A stretch of DNA of 64,000 bases from Microseira wollei NIES-4236 (GCF_020521235.1 NZ_BLAY01000007.1:1-64000); one strand, 5' to 3'. Positions 43,821-52,980 are shown, counted from the stretch's first letter. Notes: a model not told the origin generated them from the letters alone. Numbers and translations are program-made.

Positions 43821-46181
43821 ATGACGCGCGTTTATTGCAGCAAAGGACACGAAAACGCTCCCGATAATCTCTATTGTCAATGGTGCGGTGAGAAGTTGAG
43901 TCAACACCAACCTGCTGGCAAGGGGATTTATCCGGGGATGCTGTTGGGCGATCGCTATCGCATCGTGCGTCTGCTGGGGCAAGGTGGTTTTGGACGCACC
44001 TATCTAGCTGAAGATATTAACCGATTTTCTGAACCCTGCGTATTAAAGGAATTTGCTCCCCAAGTGCGGGGTACCTACGCGCTGCAAAAAGCCGAACAAT
44101 TGTTTGAGCGCGAGGCAGGTACCCTCTATAAGCTGCAACACTCCCAAATTCCCCGTTTTCGCGAATTATTCCGCTTTAAGCTGCAAGATGAAGGGCATTT
44201 ATTCCTGGTACAAGATTATGTAGAGGGGCAAACTTATCGAGGGTTGTTAGAGACGCGGAAACGGCAAGCACAGCGGTTTAATGAGGCAGAGGTACAACAG
44301 CTACTGGTGCAAATTCTGCCAGTTTTGGATTACATCCACTCGATGGGTGTGATTCACCGGGATATCTCACCGGATAATTTAATTTTGCGGAATTCCGACT
44401 CGATGCCGATAGTGATCGACTTTGGTGGCGTGAAGCAAGTCGCCGCAGAGGCAGAATCTCAGTTTACTCAAGCTGCACCCGACAATGTTCCCTCTTTTGC
44501 CACGAGGTTGGGTAAAGTTGGCTATGCGCCAAACGAGCAAATGCAAATGGGGATGGTTTCTCCCCACAGCGACTTGTATGCTTTAGCTGCAACGGCGTTG
44601 GTGTTGCTGACGGGGAAAGAACCCCAGCAGTTGATCGACCAAAATTCGATGAGTTGGAATTGGCGGCGGGAAATTAACCTGAGTCCGAATTTAAGTGCCG
44701 TATTGGATAAAATGCTGAGTTATCGACCGGGCGATCGCTTTCAATCGGTTCGCGAAGTCATGCAAGCATTAGGCGGAACTATCCCTCCCGTCGCTACTTT
44801 ACCTCCCACCCAACCTGCTTTACCCCCCACGCCGCCGCCTCAACAACAACCAACGGGGGTGACGCTACCTGTAGCACCGGGACACAAATCGATACCGAAT
44901 CATCCCCCCGTTATTCAAACGCCGCCTCCTACTCCCTCGAATAATTCAGATCGGGGTTGGTCATCTTTGCTATTAACTAATATCTTTGTGATTGCGATCG
45001 CAGTTGTTGGTATTGCCGGTATTGGTTGGGTTGTAAATGGCATCGTCCGCAATATACCATCTGCCTCGAAACCTACTGTAAAACCAGTTCCGCCTAAAAC
45101 CCCAGATCCAGAACCCGCACCCGCGCAGCAGTTTTCCCCAGCAGAACAAGCACGCAAAGAAAGGTTGCGCGATCGCCGTCGTCAGCTGGGGATTGATTAT
45201 AACTTTTATGTTTCGTTGGTAAATGAAGCATTTTGGCACAGAAATCCGAATTTACGCGGACGCACCCTCAGCGACGAACCCAGGGACGAAGCTTTGCGGG
45301 AAAGATGGGATGCGATCGCTTCTGAATTACTCGATAAACTCAGATTGTTAAGTGCATCGGCGCGTCAGCGTTTGGGATTTTACGGACAAGCAGACCGCGA
45401 TCGCTTTAAAGCAGATGTCAACGAGCTGCGGCTTTCCAGTCGCGCCCTCAATGATATAGTTGATGGGGAATTCTTTTATCGGTTTCCAGAACAGGAAGGG
45501 AAAGATTTCCTCGCTAAACCGATGGGTCAAGTTTGGAGTGCGATCGCTGACGATAAAGTTAACGCCATCAAATCCCAAACCGCGCTCAAACGAATTGAAT
45601 TCGACCCAGGTGCAACTGGAAAACAAGTCAGCGGTACCCTTGAACCTGGAAAAGGCATTGCTTACATCGCCGGTCTTGCAGCCGGTCAACAAATGCGGGT
45701 AAATTTAGATGCTGACCGCACTGCTTTATTTTCCGTCTATCCGCCTACTAGCAATCAAAAAGCGCTCCTCGAAGATTCTACTAAACGCTCTTGGTCGGGG
45801 GATTTGTCCCAAAATGGTTTTTATGAATTTGTAATTGTTTCCAAAGCATCTAAACCAATTAATTATCGACTCAATCTCACCGCAGAAAACCCCGCACCAC
45901 CTGCAACACCTGAACCACCTTCCCCGCCAAAACCTAAACCAATTCCCTCGCCTAGCGTTGACCGATCACCTACCTCACCACCAACTGAACCACCTACCTC
46001 ACCACCAACTGAACCACCTACCTCATCTCCAACTGCACCACCTACCTCATCTCCAACTGCACCACCTACCTCACCACCAACTGACGAAACACCAGCAACT
46101 GACGAAACACCAACTAAAGATGTACCAGCGGCATCTTCCTCGCCTACACCTGGCACCACTGAACCTGCGCCGAAGCAATAA
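43821..46181 (+). CDS. zinc-ribbon Ser/Thr protein kinase with transmembrane helix and PT-rich tail
   Basis: About 786 residues from ATG 43821. Zinc ribbon (CSKGH...CQWC), then a protein kinase domain: GQGGFGRTYLAED, CVLKEF, a catalytic loop HRDISPDN in place of HRDLKPEN, and IDFGGVK. The Lys-to-Ser change in the loop is common in this cyanobacterial branch, so activity is still likely. A transmembrane helix (IFVIAIAVVGIAGIGWVV near 390) leads to an outer part with a C-terminal domain and a Pro/Thr tail of PPTSPPTEPPT-type repeats. The tail was copied by the tandem duplication that continues to the right. It sits beside, and may regulate, the surface-glycan genes. Confidence 0.9.
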   Translation: MTRVYCSKGHENAPDNLYCQWCGEKLSQHQPAGKGIYPGMLLGDRYRIVRLLGQGGFGRTYLAEDINRFSEPCVLKEFAPQVRGTYALQKAEQLFEREAGTLYKLQHSQIPRFRELFRFKLQDEGHLFLVQDYVEGQTYRGLLETRKRQAQRFNEAEVQQLLVQILPVLDYIHSMGVIHRDISPDNLILRNSDSMPIVIDFGGVKQVAAEAESQFTQAAPDNVPSFATRLGKVGYAPNEQMQMGMVSPHSDLYALAATALVLLTGKEPQQLIDQNSMSWNWRREINLSPNLSAVLDKMLSYRPGDRFQSVREVMQALGGTIPPVATLPPTQPALPPTPPPQQQPTGVTLPVAPGHKSIPNHPPVIQTPPPTPSNNSDRGWSSLLLTNIFVIAIAVVGIAGIGWVVNGIVRNIPSASKPTVKPVPPKTPDPEPAPAQQFSPAEQARKERLRDRRRQLGIDYNFYVSLVNEAFWHRNPNLRGRTLSDEPRDEALRERWDAIASELLDKLRLLSASARQRLGFYGQADRDRFKADVNELRLSSRALNDIVDGEFFYRFPEQEGKDFLAKPMGQVWSAIADDKVNAIKSQTALKRIEFDPGATGKQVSGTLEPGKGIAYIAGLAAGQQMRVNLDADRTALFSVYPPTSNQKALLEDSTKRSWSGDLSQNGFYEFVIVSKASKPINYRLNLTAENPAPPATPEPPSPPKPKPIPSPSVDRSPTSPPTEPPTSPPTEPPTSSPTAPPTSSPTAPPTSPPTDETPATDETPTKDVPAASSSPTPGTTEPAPKQ

Positions 46182-46235
46182 AAATTGAAAAGGGAATGAG
46201 CGCTCGCTCTCGTGCATTGCGAAAAAAGTTTAATT

Positions 46236-46305
46236 ATGTTTGATCGCATTACTTTAAATTATGGGAGGACGAGCTTGTATTTGAGGCATCCGAATCACCG
46301 TTTCT
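46236..46305 (+). pseudogene. remnant of the DUF433 antitoxin gene
   Basis: Matches the 5' part of the DUF433 gene at 48096 (both begin ATGTTTGA and share GGGAGGACGAGCTTGTATT). The copy has a TGA where the right copy has CGA, and stops matching at 46305. Beyond that a GTGACATCCTCCCGACGC stretch resembles IS605-type element ends. A deletion has removed the rest and the toxin. Confidence 0.75.
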
Positions 46306-46516
46306 CTAGTGGTGACATCCTCCCGACGCTGATGACGTAAAGGCTATTTATTGCCAAATAGCAAAAGATTGCTTGTTGCCCTATTTGTTAAGTTTTATTT
46401 AATTTGATTTATAGTTTGACATCGCCAGATATAATTTAATCATTTAAAAGCCGCGGAAGCACAGCGCCTAGCTGAGACGGTTTTCCCATAAAACCAATAA
46501 CAACTGGGGATTGGAT

Positions 46517-47440
46517 ATGACGAGCAATTTAGCACAGCCCGAAGTGACGCCGAGCAGATATGTTACGTGCAATCTTTGCGGCAGCGATGATTATACAGTT
46601 TTGTTTGAGTCTGGGGTTGCCCAAACTAATCAAATAGTCAAATGTAACTGCTGCGGTTTGATGTATGCTAACCCCAGAGCGCAGGAGCCAGATTGCGTAC
46701 TAATAGAACAGTACGATCCAGACTTTGTTCTCTCTACCATTCGCGGTAAATATAGCTGGAGGAATGAAAAAGAAGCACTCCAGGTTAGAGATTACGAAAC
46801 AACAAAAGCTTATCTCAGAAAAAATTATCCTCAAAAAGGTCTCTTAGTTGAGGTGGGCAGCGGTTTGGGTTATTTATTAAAATTTTTTAAACAAGATGGG
46901 TGGGATGTGCTGGGAGTTGAACCCAATGTAGGCATGTGCAAATATGCCGAAAGAGAATTGGGTATAAAAGCTATCCCAACAATTCTAGAAAAAGCTGAAC
47001 TACCCGATGAGTCAGCAGACGCGGTTTTAATGATGCACGTAATCGAACACGTACCCAATCCTTTGGAAACGCTGCAAGAAGTGTATCGCATCTTGAAACC
47101 CGGTGGAACCTTCGTTTTAGAAACGCCGCGTTACGATACGTTGATGTTCAAATTGTTGGGAAAAAGGGAAAGAAGTTTAAGCTGCGAGGGACATATCTAC
47201 TTTTTTACCACCAACACGCTAAAAACAATGGCAAGTAAGGCAGGGTTTACAGTGGAAAAAGTCGATTATGTTGGGCGATCGCTTACAGTAAATAGGTTAT
47301 TCTATAATTTGGGGGTGATCGGCAAGAGCCAGATTGTGAAGCGAGCGCTTGAATCGATATCCAAAAAGCTGAACTTAAATAAAGTTTGGCTCGAAATAAA
47401 CCTGCGGGATATGCAGCGCTTTTATTTGAAGAAAGCCTAA
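46517..47440 (+). CDS. class I SAM-dependent methyltransferase, duplicate 1
   Basis: A 307-residue protein (ATG 46517). The N-terminus has a four-Cys zinc-like motif (CNLCGSDD...CNCCG), then the Rossmann SAM-binding core: EVGSGLGYLLKFF, VLGVEPNVGM, ADAVLMMHVIEHVPNPLETL and ILKPGGTFVLETPR. This is a typical methyltransferase of surface-polysaccharide clusters. The copy at 48985 is about 95% identical by eye, the main change being near residues 73-80. Both are intact, so both are likely active. The stop is 127 bp before the GT fragment on the other strand. Confidence 0.9.
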   Translation: MTSNLAQPEVTPSRYVTCNLCGSDDYTVLFESGVAQTNQIVKCNCCGLMYANPRAQEPDCVLIEQYDPDFVLSTIRGKYSWRNEKEALQVRDYETTKAYLRKNYPQKGLLVEVGSGLGYLLKFFKQDGWDVLGVEPNVGMCKYAERELGIKAIPTILEKAELPDESADAVLMMHVIEHVPNPLETLQEVYRILKPGGTFVLETPRYDTLMFKLLGKRERSLSCEGHIYFFTTNTLKTMASKAGFTVEKVDYVGRSLTVNRLFYNLGVIGKSQIVKRALESISKKLNLNKVWLEINLRDMQRFYLKKA

Positions 47441-47567
47441 ATTTAACAGGACTTACGCAAATCACCTTTGTTTCTCGTCGTAAACAAACCGGGTTTCTTG
47501 ATTTATACAGATAATCGTACTTGCCTAATTGCTTAACAAACACATAGTGAAAAAAATTCACTTGCTG

Positions 47568-47810
47568 CTACAAATCGCTGGCGCTGTTTCCCGTTTCACC
47601 AATAACCTCCTGATAAATTTTGACGAGATTTCTGGCTTTGCATTCCCATTCAAATTCTCTAGCTCGTTCGATAGCTTTTGCTGACATACTTTTTCGCAAA
47701 TCTTCATTATTGACTAAAAGTTCGATTTTATTCGTTACTTCTTGCGTCAAATATTCCCTAGACAAAGGCTCAATTTTAAAACCCGTTTCCTCAGTAACAT
47801 ATTCAGCAAT
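47568..47810 (-). pseudogene. C-terminal fragment of GT4 glycosyltransferase
   Basis: Identical or near-identical to the last ~80 codons of the intact GT gene at 50036 (GIAEYVTEETGFKIEPLSR onward). It is cut at 47810 and joined to kinase tail DNA. The resulting open frame reads through into antisense kinase repeats, so it is not a real gene. Confidence 0.95.
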
Positions 47811-47817
47811 CCCGTCT

Positions 47818-48018
47818 CCAACTGAACCAACTACCTCACCACCAACTGAACCACCTACCTCATCTCCAACTGCACCACCTACCTCATCTCCAACTGCACC
47901 ACCTACCTCACCACCAACTGACGAAACACCAGCAACTGACGAAACACCAACTAAAGATGTACCAGCGGCATCTTCCTCGCCTACACCGGGCACCACTGAA
48001 CCTGCGCCGAAGCAATAA
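47818..48018 (+). pseudogene. 3' fragment of the kinase gene
   Basis: The PT-rich tail of the kinase (PPTEPPTSSPTAPPT to EPAPKQ) with its TAA at 48016, copied by the duplication. It has no kinase domain or start of its own. Confidence 0.95.
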
Positions 48019-48095
48019 AAATGGGAAAGGGAATCAGCGCTCGCTCTCGTACATTGCGAAAAAAGTACAATCTAAGAATAGAGGCAAGTTTAATT

Positions 48096-48318
48096 ATGTT
48101 TGAACGCATTACTTTAAATTATGGGAGGACGAGCTTGTATTCGAGGAATGCGAATCACCGTTTCTCTAGTGGTCAGTTTAGTTGCAAATGGCATGACTGT
48201 GGAGGAAATTTTAAAAGCTTATCCCTATTTAGAACCAGAAGATATTAAAGCGAGTTTGCAGTATGCTGCTTTTTTAGCTAATGACGAAGTTCGCCCCTTT
48301 GCCTCAATTATAGCATGA
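48096..48318 (+). pseudogene. DUF433-type antitoxin, N-terminus frameshifted
   Basis: The body (from GGRACIRGMRITVSLV to ...FASIIA, 48121-48318) is a typical DUF433 antitoxin. The true N-terminus, MFERITLN at 48096, is in another frame: several bases are missing where the family has about four residues before GGR. Translation could restart at ATG 48121, giving 65 residues without the N-terminal strand. It overlaps the toxin start by 4 bases (ATGA). Confidence 0.8.
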
Positions 48319-48693
48319 AATTTCAAGCTTATATGGGTGTTTCTCCCCAAACAGTTGAAATACTGCGTCAGAATGGATACGAGGCAGTTCACCTAATCGA
48401 AGAAGGATTGGAACGTCTAGAAGATTCTCTGATTTTAGAGAAAGCAAGACTTGAGGGGCGAATTGTTTTAACCTTCGATTTGGACTTTGGAGACTTATTA
48501 GCTGCCAGCGGGGATGCCTTGCCCAGTGTAATTATTTTTCGACAAGCAGAATACAACACCGAATTTTGTTTCGGCAAGACTGCTTCAAGTTTTAGCAGAA
48601 TGCAGTCAAGATTTGGCAACTGGTGTAATTATAACCGTCCAGGATAATCGATATCGGTTGCGCCGACTGCCAATACAACCTCTGGAAAATTAA
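48315..48693 (+). pseudogene. DUF5615 PIN-like toxin with one-base frameshift
   Basis: Starts at ATG 48315. The DUF5615 core is clear: SPQTVEILRQNGYEAVHL, then IVLTFDLDFGDL. After NTEF the frame is lost at a T-run (48564-48567); removing one T gives VSARLLQVLAECSQDLATG... to TAA at 48691, the normal family C-terminus. As read, a 110-residue protein with a wrong tail is made. So the toxin is probably inactive, unless the T-run is a sequencing error. Confidence 0.85.
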
Positions 48694-48984
48694 TCAAGGG
48701 TGTTGACGACTCCCAGAAGTAGAAACTTGCTTTTTCCCATATTAACGCAAGTTGCTAGTTATAAACTTTGGCGTTGCTAATTGCTAATATAGGATTTTTA
48801 CCAATCTCGCCATTAGCCATTAGCCATTAGCCGCTCCCAGAGAGATAACTAGCAACTTGAGTTATTATTAAATTTTATTTAAATTTGCGAAATTTTTAAA
48901 TTAGCCAGATATAATTTCATCATTTAAAAGCAGCTCAAGCACAGCGCCTAGCTGAGACCGTTTTCCCATACAACCAAATTTGAT

Positions 48985-49908
48985 ATGACTAGCAATTTAG
49001 CACAGCCCGAAGTGACGCAGAGCAGATATGTTAAGTGCAATCTTTGCGGCAGCGATGATTATACAGTTTTGTTTGAGTCTGGGGTTGCTCAAATTAATCA
49101 AATAGTCAAATGTAACTGCTGCGGTTTGATGTATGCTAACCCCAGAGCGCAGGAGCCAGATTACCTAATAATAGAACAGTACGATCCAGACTTTGTTCTC
49201 TCTAGCGTCCGGAATATATTTAACCATAGGAATGAAAAAGAAGCACTCCAGGTTAGAGATCACGAAACAACCAAAGCTTATCTCAACAAACATTATCCTC
49301 AAAAAGGTCTCTTAGTAGAGGTGGGCAGCGGTTTGGGTTATTTATTAAAATTTTTTAAACAAGATGGGTGGGATGTGCTGGGAGTTGAACCCAATGTAGG
49401 CATGTGCAAATATGCCGAAATAGACTTGGGTATAAAAGCTATCCCAACAATTCTAGAAAAAGCTGAACTACCCGATGAGTCAGCAGACGCGGTTTTAATG
49501 ATGCACGTAATCGAACACGTACCCAATCCTTTGGAGACGCTGCAAGAAGTGTATCGCATCTTGAAACCCGGTGGAACCTTCGTTTTAGAAACGCCGCGTT
49601 ACGATACGTTGATGTTCAAATTGTTGGGAAAAAGGGAAAGAAATTTAAGTTGCGAGGGACATATTTACTTTTTTACCACCGACACGCTAAAAACAATGGC
49701 AAGTAAGGCAGGGTTTACAGTGGAAAAAGTCGATTATGTTGGGCGATCGCTTACAGTAAATAGGTTATTCTATAATTTGGGGGTGATCAGCAAGAGCCAG
49801 ATTGTGAAGCGATCGCTTGAATCGATATCCAAAAAGCTGAACTTAAATAAAGTTTGGCTCGAAATAAACCTGCGGGATATGCAGCGCTTTTATTTGAAGA
49901 AAGATTAA
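48985..49908 (+). CDS. class I SAM-dependent methyltransferase, duplicate 2
   Basis: A 307-residue paralogue of the gene at 46517 with the same zinc-like N-terminus and SAM-binding motifs (EVGSGLGYLLKFF, GVEPNVGM, HVIEHVPNPLE). Differences cluster at about residues 73-95 (FNHRNEKEALQVRDHE in place of YSWRNEKEALQVRDYE). Upstream DNA also matches the left copy for about 85 bp before the start, so the leader was duplicated too. It converges on the intact GT gene. A third, 88-bp remnant of the same gene lies at 51517-51604. Confidence 0.9.
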   Translation: MTSNLAQPEVTQSRYVKCNLCGSDDYTVLFESGVAQINQIVKCNCCGLMYANPRAQEPDYLIIEQYDPDFVLSSVRNIFNHRNEKEALQVRDHETTKAYLNKHYPQKGLLVEVGSGLGYLLKFFKQDGWDVLGVEPNVGMCKYAEIDLGIKAIPTILEKAELPDESADAVLMMHVIEHVPNPLETLQEVYRILKPGGTFVLETPRYDTLMFKLLGKRERNLSCEGHIYFFTTDTLKTMASKAGFTVEKVDYVGRSLTVNRLFYNLGVISKSQIVKRSLESISKKLNLNKVWLEINLRDMQRFYLKKD

Positions 49909-50035
49909 ATTTAACAGGACTTACGCAAATCACCTTTGTTTCTCGTTGTAAACAAACCGGGTTTCTTGATTTATACAGATAATCGTACTTGCCTAATTGC
50001 TTAACAAACACATAGTGAAAAAAATTCACTTGCTG

Positions 50036-51346
50036 CTACAAATCCCTTGAGCTGTTTCCCGTTTCACCAATAACCTCCTGATAAATTTTGACGAGATTTC
50101 TGGCTTTGCATTCCCATTCAAATTCTCTAGCTCGTTCGATAGCTTTTGCTGACATACTTTTTCGCAAATCTTCATTATTGACTAAAAGTTCGATTTTATT
50201 CGTTACTTCTTGCGTCAAATATTCCCTAGACAAAGGCTCAATTTTAAAACCCGTTTCCTCAGTAACATATTCAGCAATACCACCATTATTTGCAATAATA
50301 CAAGGAAGTCCACAAGCCATGGCTTCTAAAACAACTGCTCCTCCAGATTCTCTCACAGAAGGAAAGCAAAAAATATCTGCTTCTCCATAGTATTTTATTG
50401 TTTCTTGATTGCTAACCCAGCCTACAATTTTTACGATATCTTCTAGAGACAAGTTTTTTACTTGTTGTTGCAATTTACTTTTTTCTGGGCCATCACCTAC
50501 AACTATCAATTGAATTTTACTTTTGATTTCTGGCTTTAATTTGTTCACCGCTTCTATCGCGATCTCTGGACATTTAAAAGCGACCAATCTGCCAACAAAA
50601 ATTAAAGTGATTTTTTCGCAATTTTTGGAATTTTGTTGAGATTTTTCCAAAAAATATTTGTCTACTCCATTTTCAGTCAATAAACTTAGTCTATTATCCT
50701 GTATGTTAAAAATCTTTTTCAATCTGTTTAAGGTGAAAGTTGAACCAACCAAAATTTTATCAGCGTTTGTGTAAGTTTTTATATACCCCGGTATAATAAA
50801 TCTAGACAAATCCACTAAAAAACTTAAGTTTAAATATTTTTTGAGAGCGACTTCCTCAAACCAATCTGGAAAAGGAACACCACCATTGACTGGTCCTAAA
50901 ACAAAACGAGTATTCTTACAAGCTTTGACAATTTTAACCGGATACCTAGTAGAAGTACCTGTAGGTATGGCATGAACTATATCATAATCTCCATTTATTA
51001 CAGGTGTTTTAAACTTTTCATATACCAGGCGTTCAAATTCTTCATACATTAAATAAAAACAGCCAAGTTCTACTGGTCTCTTGATCGCTTCTCTAGGAAT
51101 TTTTTCGGTTAATCTTGTATATAAACGATAATAGTTTTTAGTAAAATTGCTTTCGTTTATGTAAACAATATCCTGACAATATCCATGCTGTTCTAAAGCC
51201 GATCTATTACGTGAGTGAGTGACAAGGGTTATGTCTACAATTTTCTTAAGTTCCTTATAAATATTGAAGCACACTAAAGGAATCGATGACCAATCGGGAT
51301 TGCACTGTTCTGCAATCAGCAAAACCTTCAGTTTTTTTTGAGACAT
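50036..51346 (-). CDS. GT4 family glycosyltransferase
   Basis: About 436 residues (ATG 51346; a GTG extension adds four). GT-B fold. The N-terminal half begins KVLLIAEQCNPDW; the C-terminal donor-binding half has KITLIFVGRLVAFKCPEIAIEAV, LIVVGDGPEKSKL, FCFPSVRESGGAVVLEAMACGLPCIIANNGG (EX7E-type retaining GT4 motif). It adds a sugar to a lipid-linked or nascent glycan in the cytoplasm. The last 80 codons are duplicated at 47568. It sits in a cluster of methyltransferases and sugar transferases. Confidence 0.93.
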   Translation of the reverse strand: MSQKKLKVLLIAEQCNPDWSSIPLVCFNIYKELKKIVDITLVTHSRNRSALEQHGYCQDIVYINESNFTKNYYRLYTRLTEKIPREAIKRPVELGCFYLMYEEFERLVYEKFKTPVINGDYDIVHAIPTGTSTRYPVKIVKACKNTRFVLGPVNGGVPFPDWFEEVALKKYLNLSFLVDLSRFIIPGYIKTYTNADKILVGSTFTLNRLKKIFNIQDNRLSLLTENGVDKYFLEKSQQNSKNCEKITLIFVGRLVAFKCPEIAIEAVNKLKPEIKSKIQLIVVGDGPEKSKLQQQVKNLSLEDIVKIVGWVSNQETIKYYGEADIFCFPSVRESGGAVVLEAMACGLPCIIANNGGIAEYVTEETGFKIEPLSREYLTQEVTNKIELLVNNEDLRKSMSAKAIERAREFEWECKARNLVKIYQEVIGETGNSSRDL

Positions 51347-51516
51347 ATCCACCACCACAAAAATTCAACACTACATTAATGATGATTTTTGATTCATGGG
51401 ATTAGCCACGCTGAACCAGATATAACCATGGATGAATTATAATTGCTGCCAGCTAATAGAGTTATTCTTATCTTATTATAGCAAGAGTTACCCATTTTGG
51501 GTAAACATCACAGGTA

Positions 51517-51604
51517 TCGATATTCAAAAGGCTGAATTTAAATAAAGTTTGGATTGAAATCAAGGTGGGGGATATGCAGCGCGTTTATTTGAAAACAGCC
51601 TAAA
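51517..51604 (+). pseudogene. 3' remnant of a third methyltransferase copy
   Basis: About 88 bp match the last codons of the methyltransferases (AAAAGCTGAATTTAAATAAAG, ATATGCAGCGC...ATTTGAA, TAA). Diverged more than the two intact copies, so it is an older copy, with its 5' part lost. It converges on the FkbM gene. Nothing else is seen between 51347 and 51619. Confidence 0.85.
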
Positions 51605-51619
51605 TCTGAGCGACCGGGT

Positions 51620-52336
51620 TTATGCTATTTCTAATTTTTTATTAGACAAATAATCGGACTTGCCTAATTGCTTAACGAAGGCATAATAATCTTGTATATA
51701 AGCTTCTATCTCTTCTCTAAATTTGTCATTTAAGAACTCGATCAATAAATATTTTGGTTTGTACTTGTTCAAGTCTAAACCTTTTAAAACATTGAGTTCG
51801 TAACCTTCTACATCTAAAGAGAAAAAGTCGATTTCCGTTACCTTTAATTCATCTAAAATAGAGGTCAGCGTTCTAGCAGGCACTTCAACTTCGTAGGGAG
51901 TAACGCCAAAAAACTCTTGTGCTTTTGTTAAATGCCCTGCTTCTACATAGGGATATTGAAAAGAACCTTTAACTAAAGACATCAGATGTCCGTAACTCAT
52001 TTTAACGTGAGTTTGTGGATAATCGGCAGATACTAAAGCGCAGTTAAACACCTTGGAATTCGGACGTTCTAGAACGCATTCTCGATAAAGTTCGGGAATG
52101 GGTTCGATTAAAATTCCCGTCCAATTTTTCCAGCGTTCTAGGTAATAAGTATTGCTTTCGGAAAAGCCATCATTAGCGCCGACTTCAATAAAAAATCCCT
52201 GAGTGGGGAGATATTTTTCTAACTGTTTTTCCAGATTAGATTTAGCGGGTTTGGAGTAGCGATCGCTTCCCCAAAATTCAAACAAGCGGCGACGCCAGCG
52301 TTTCAAGGTTTGTTTTAATCTGTTGCGTTGGAACAT
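51620..52336 (-). CDS. FkbM-family methyltransferase
   Basis: A 238-residue SAM-dependent O-methyltransferase of the FkbM type. SAM-binding loop GFFIEVGANDGFSESNTYYLE, then ILIEPIPELY, and the signature IDFFSLDVEGYELNVLKGLDL. It would methylate a sugar or other hydroxyl group of a surface polymer. Short remnants of its 3' end (CTTGCCTAATTGCTTAAC) lie after the two intact methyltransferases at about 47509 and 49977, so the MT-FkbM pair was once duplicated together. ATG at 52336. Confidence 0.9.
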   Translation of the reverse strand: MFQRNRLKQTLKRWRRRLFEFWGSDRYSKPAKSNLEKQLEKYLPTQGFFIEVGANDGFSESNTYYLERWKNWTGILIEPIPELYRECVLERPNSKVFNCALVSADYPQTHVKMSYGHLMSLVKGSFQYPYVEAGHLTKAQEFFGVTPYEVEVPARTLTSILDELKVTEIDFFSLDVEGYELNVLKGLDLNKYKPKYLLIEFLNDKFREEIEAYIQDYYAFVKQLGKSDYLSNKKLEIA

Positions 52337-52359
52337 TGCATCTATCTGGGGATAGATAT

Positions 52360-52484
52360 ACAGCGGCTTGCAGCCGCGTGAGGGAAAGCGTTATCGCTTT
52401 GTTTGTGTAGCGGCTGCCATTTTTGCTGCGCGCTTGACAAACAAACAAAGGTGTACCTCACAAAGAATGCAATCCGCTGTAAAC
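52360..52484. repeat. MITE-like palindromic element, fourth copy
   Basis: Arms CAGCGGCTTGCA at 52361 and TGCAATCCGCTG ending at 52480; the central palindrome is eroded (TTTGTGTAGCGGCTGCC...). It lies between the FkbM and CheW-like genes; nothing else is seen there. Confidence 0.8.
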
Positions 52485-52509
52485 CCGATTTCTACATCAT
52501 ACCAGGTTT

Positions 52510-52980
52510 CTAGTAATGTTGCGCTGGCTGTGCTAAAAAATTGACGATGGCATCTGCATCCAAAACCAGCATTTTTTTAGCTTGAGGACTGGCAATTTGG
52601 CCTTTTAAACACAAACTTAGCACCTGCATCTGTGGGTTTAGAATGGTTGGTGGTGGCTGAAGTTCCAACGCTTCATAACCGATGGAAGATCCCATTTGAT
52701 GAACTGCTAGACCTAAAAATTTACCCAGACTGTGAATGACTATAATGCTATGTTTTGGATAAGACAAACCTTGGGAAAATAAAGCACCGAACCCTAGTAG
52801 ATAAGCTAAATCTACTACCCATAAAACCTGCCCTCGCCAGTTACAAACCCCCATGACACTGGGGTGCATATCGGGAATGGGGGCGATGTGACTGGGGTCT
52901 AAACTTAGCACTTCAGCCAAGTTTGACCCAGGTAGCATGAATTGATTTTCATCTATTAGGGAGAAGCTGAGGAACTGCAT
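52510..52980 (-). CDS. CheW-like protein
   Basis: A 156-residue single CheW domain (FMLPGSNLAEVLSLDPSHIAPIPDMHPSVMGVCNWRGQVLWVVDLAYLLG, followed by SIIVIHSLGKFLGLAVHQMGS). CheW domains couple chemoreceptors to CheA. No chemotaxis or pilus gene lies in the window, so it probably acts with a twitching or phototaxis system elsewhere. It overlaps the 3' end of the phosphodiesterase gene upstream by 32 bases, so the two are likely co-transcribed, an unusual pairing. Confidence 0.85.
   Translation of the reverse strand: MQFLSFSLIDENQFMLPGSNLAEVLSLDPSHIAPIPDMHPSVMGVCNWRGQVLWVVDLAYLLGFGALFSQGLSYPKHSIIVIHSLGKFLGLAVHQMGSSIGYEALELQPPPTILNPQMQVLSLCLKGQIASPQAKKMLVLDADAIVNFLAQPAQHY

Larger units (their letters stand above)
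45981..47817. repeat. tandem duplication, left unit
   Basis: Left copy of a duplicated segment: kinase 3' end, remnant antitoxin, methyltransferase and GT C-terminal fragment. It matches the right unit (47818-50278) with an offset of 1837 bp at the kinase end and 2468 bp at the methyltransferase end. The left copy is therefore about 630 bp shorter, in the toxin-antitoxin part. Confidence 0.92.
47818..50278. repeat. tandem duplication, right unit
   Basis: Right copy: kinase tail fragment, DUF433/DUF5615 genes, methyltransferase copy 2 and the GT C-terminal part, which here continues into the full GT gene. The intact kinase is on the left and the intact GT on the right, as expected of one tandem duplication with ends in both genes. 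Confidence 0.92.

Noticed and set aside
45863-46249. Gly/Val-rich minus-strand frame opposite the kinase tail
   Set aside because: It is the complement of the repetitive PT-rich kinase tail; low complexity and no start support.
47568-47996. Chimeric 142-residue minus-strand frame
   Set aside because: It joins antisense kinase repeats to the GT fragment across the duplication junction, so it is not a real gene.
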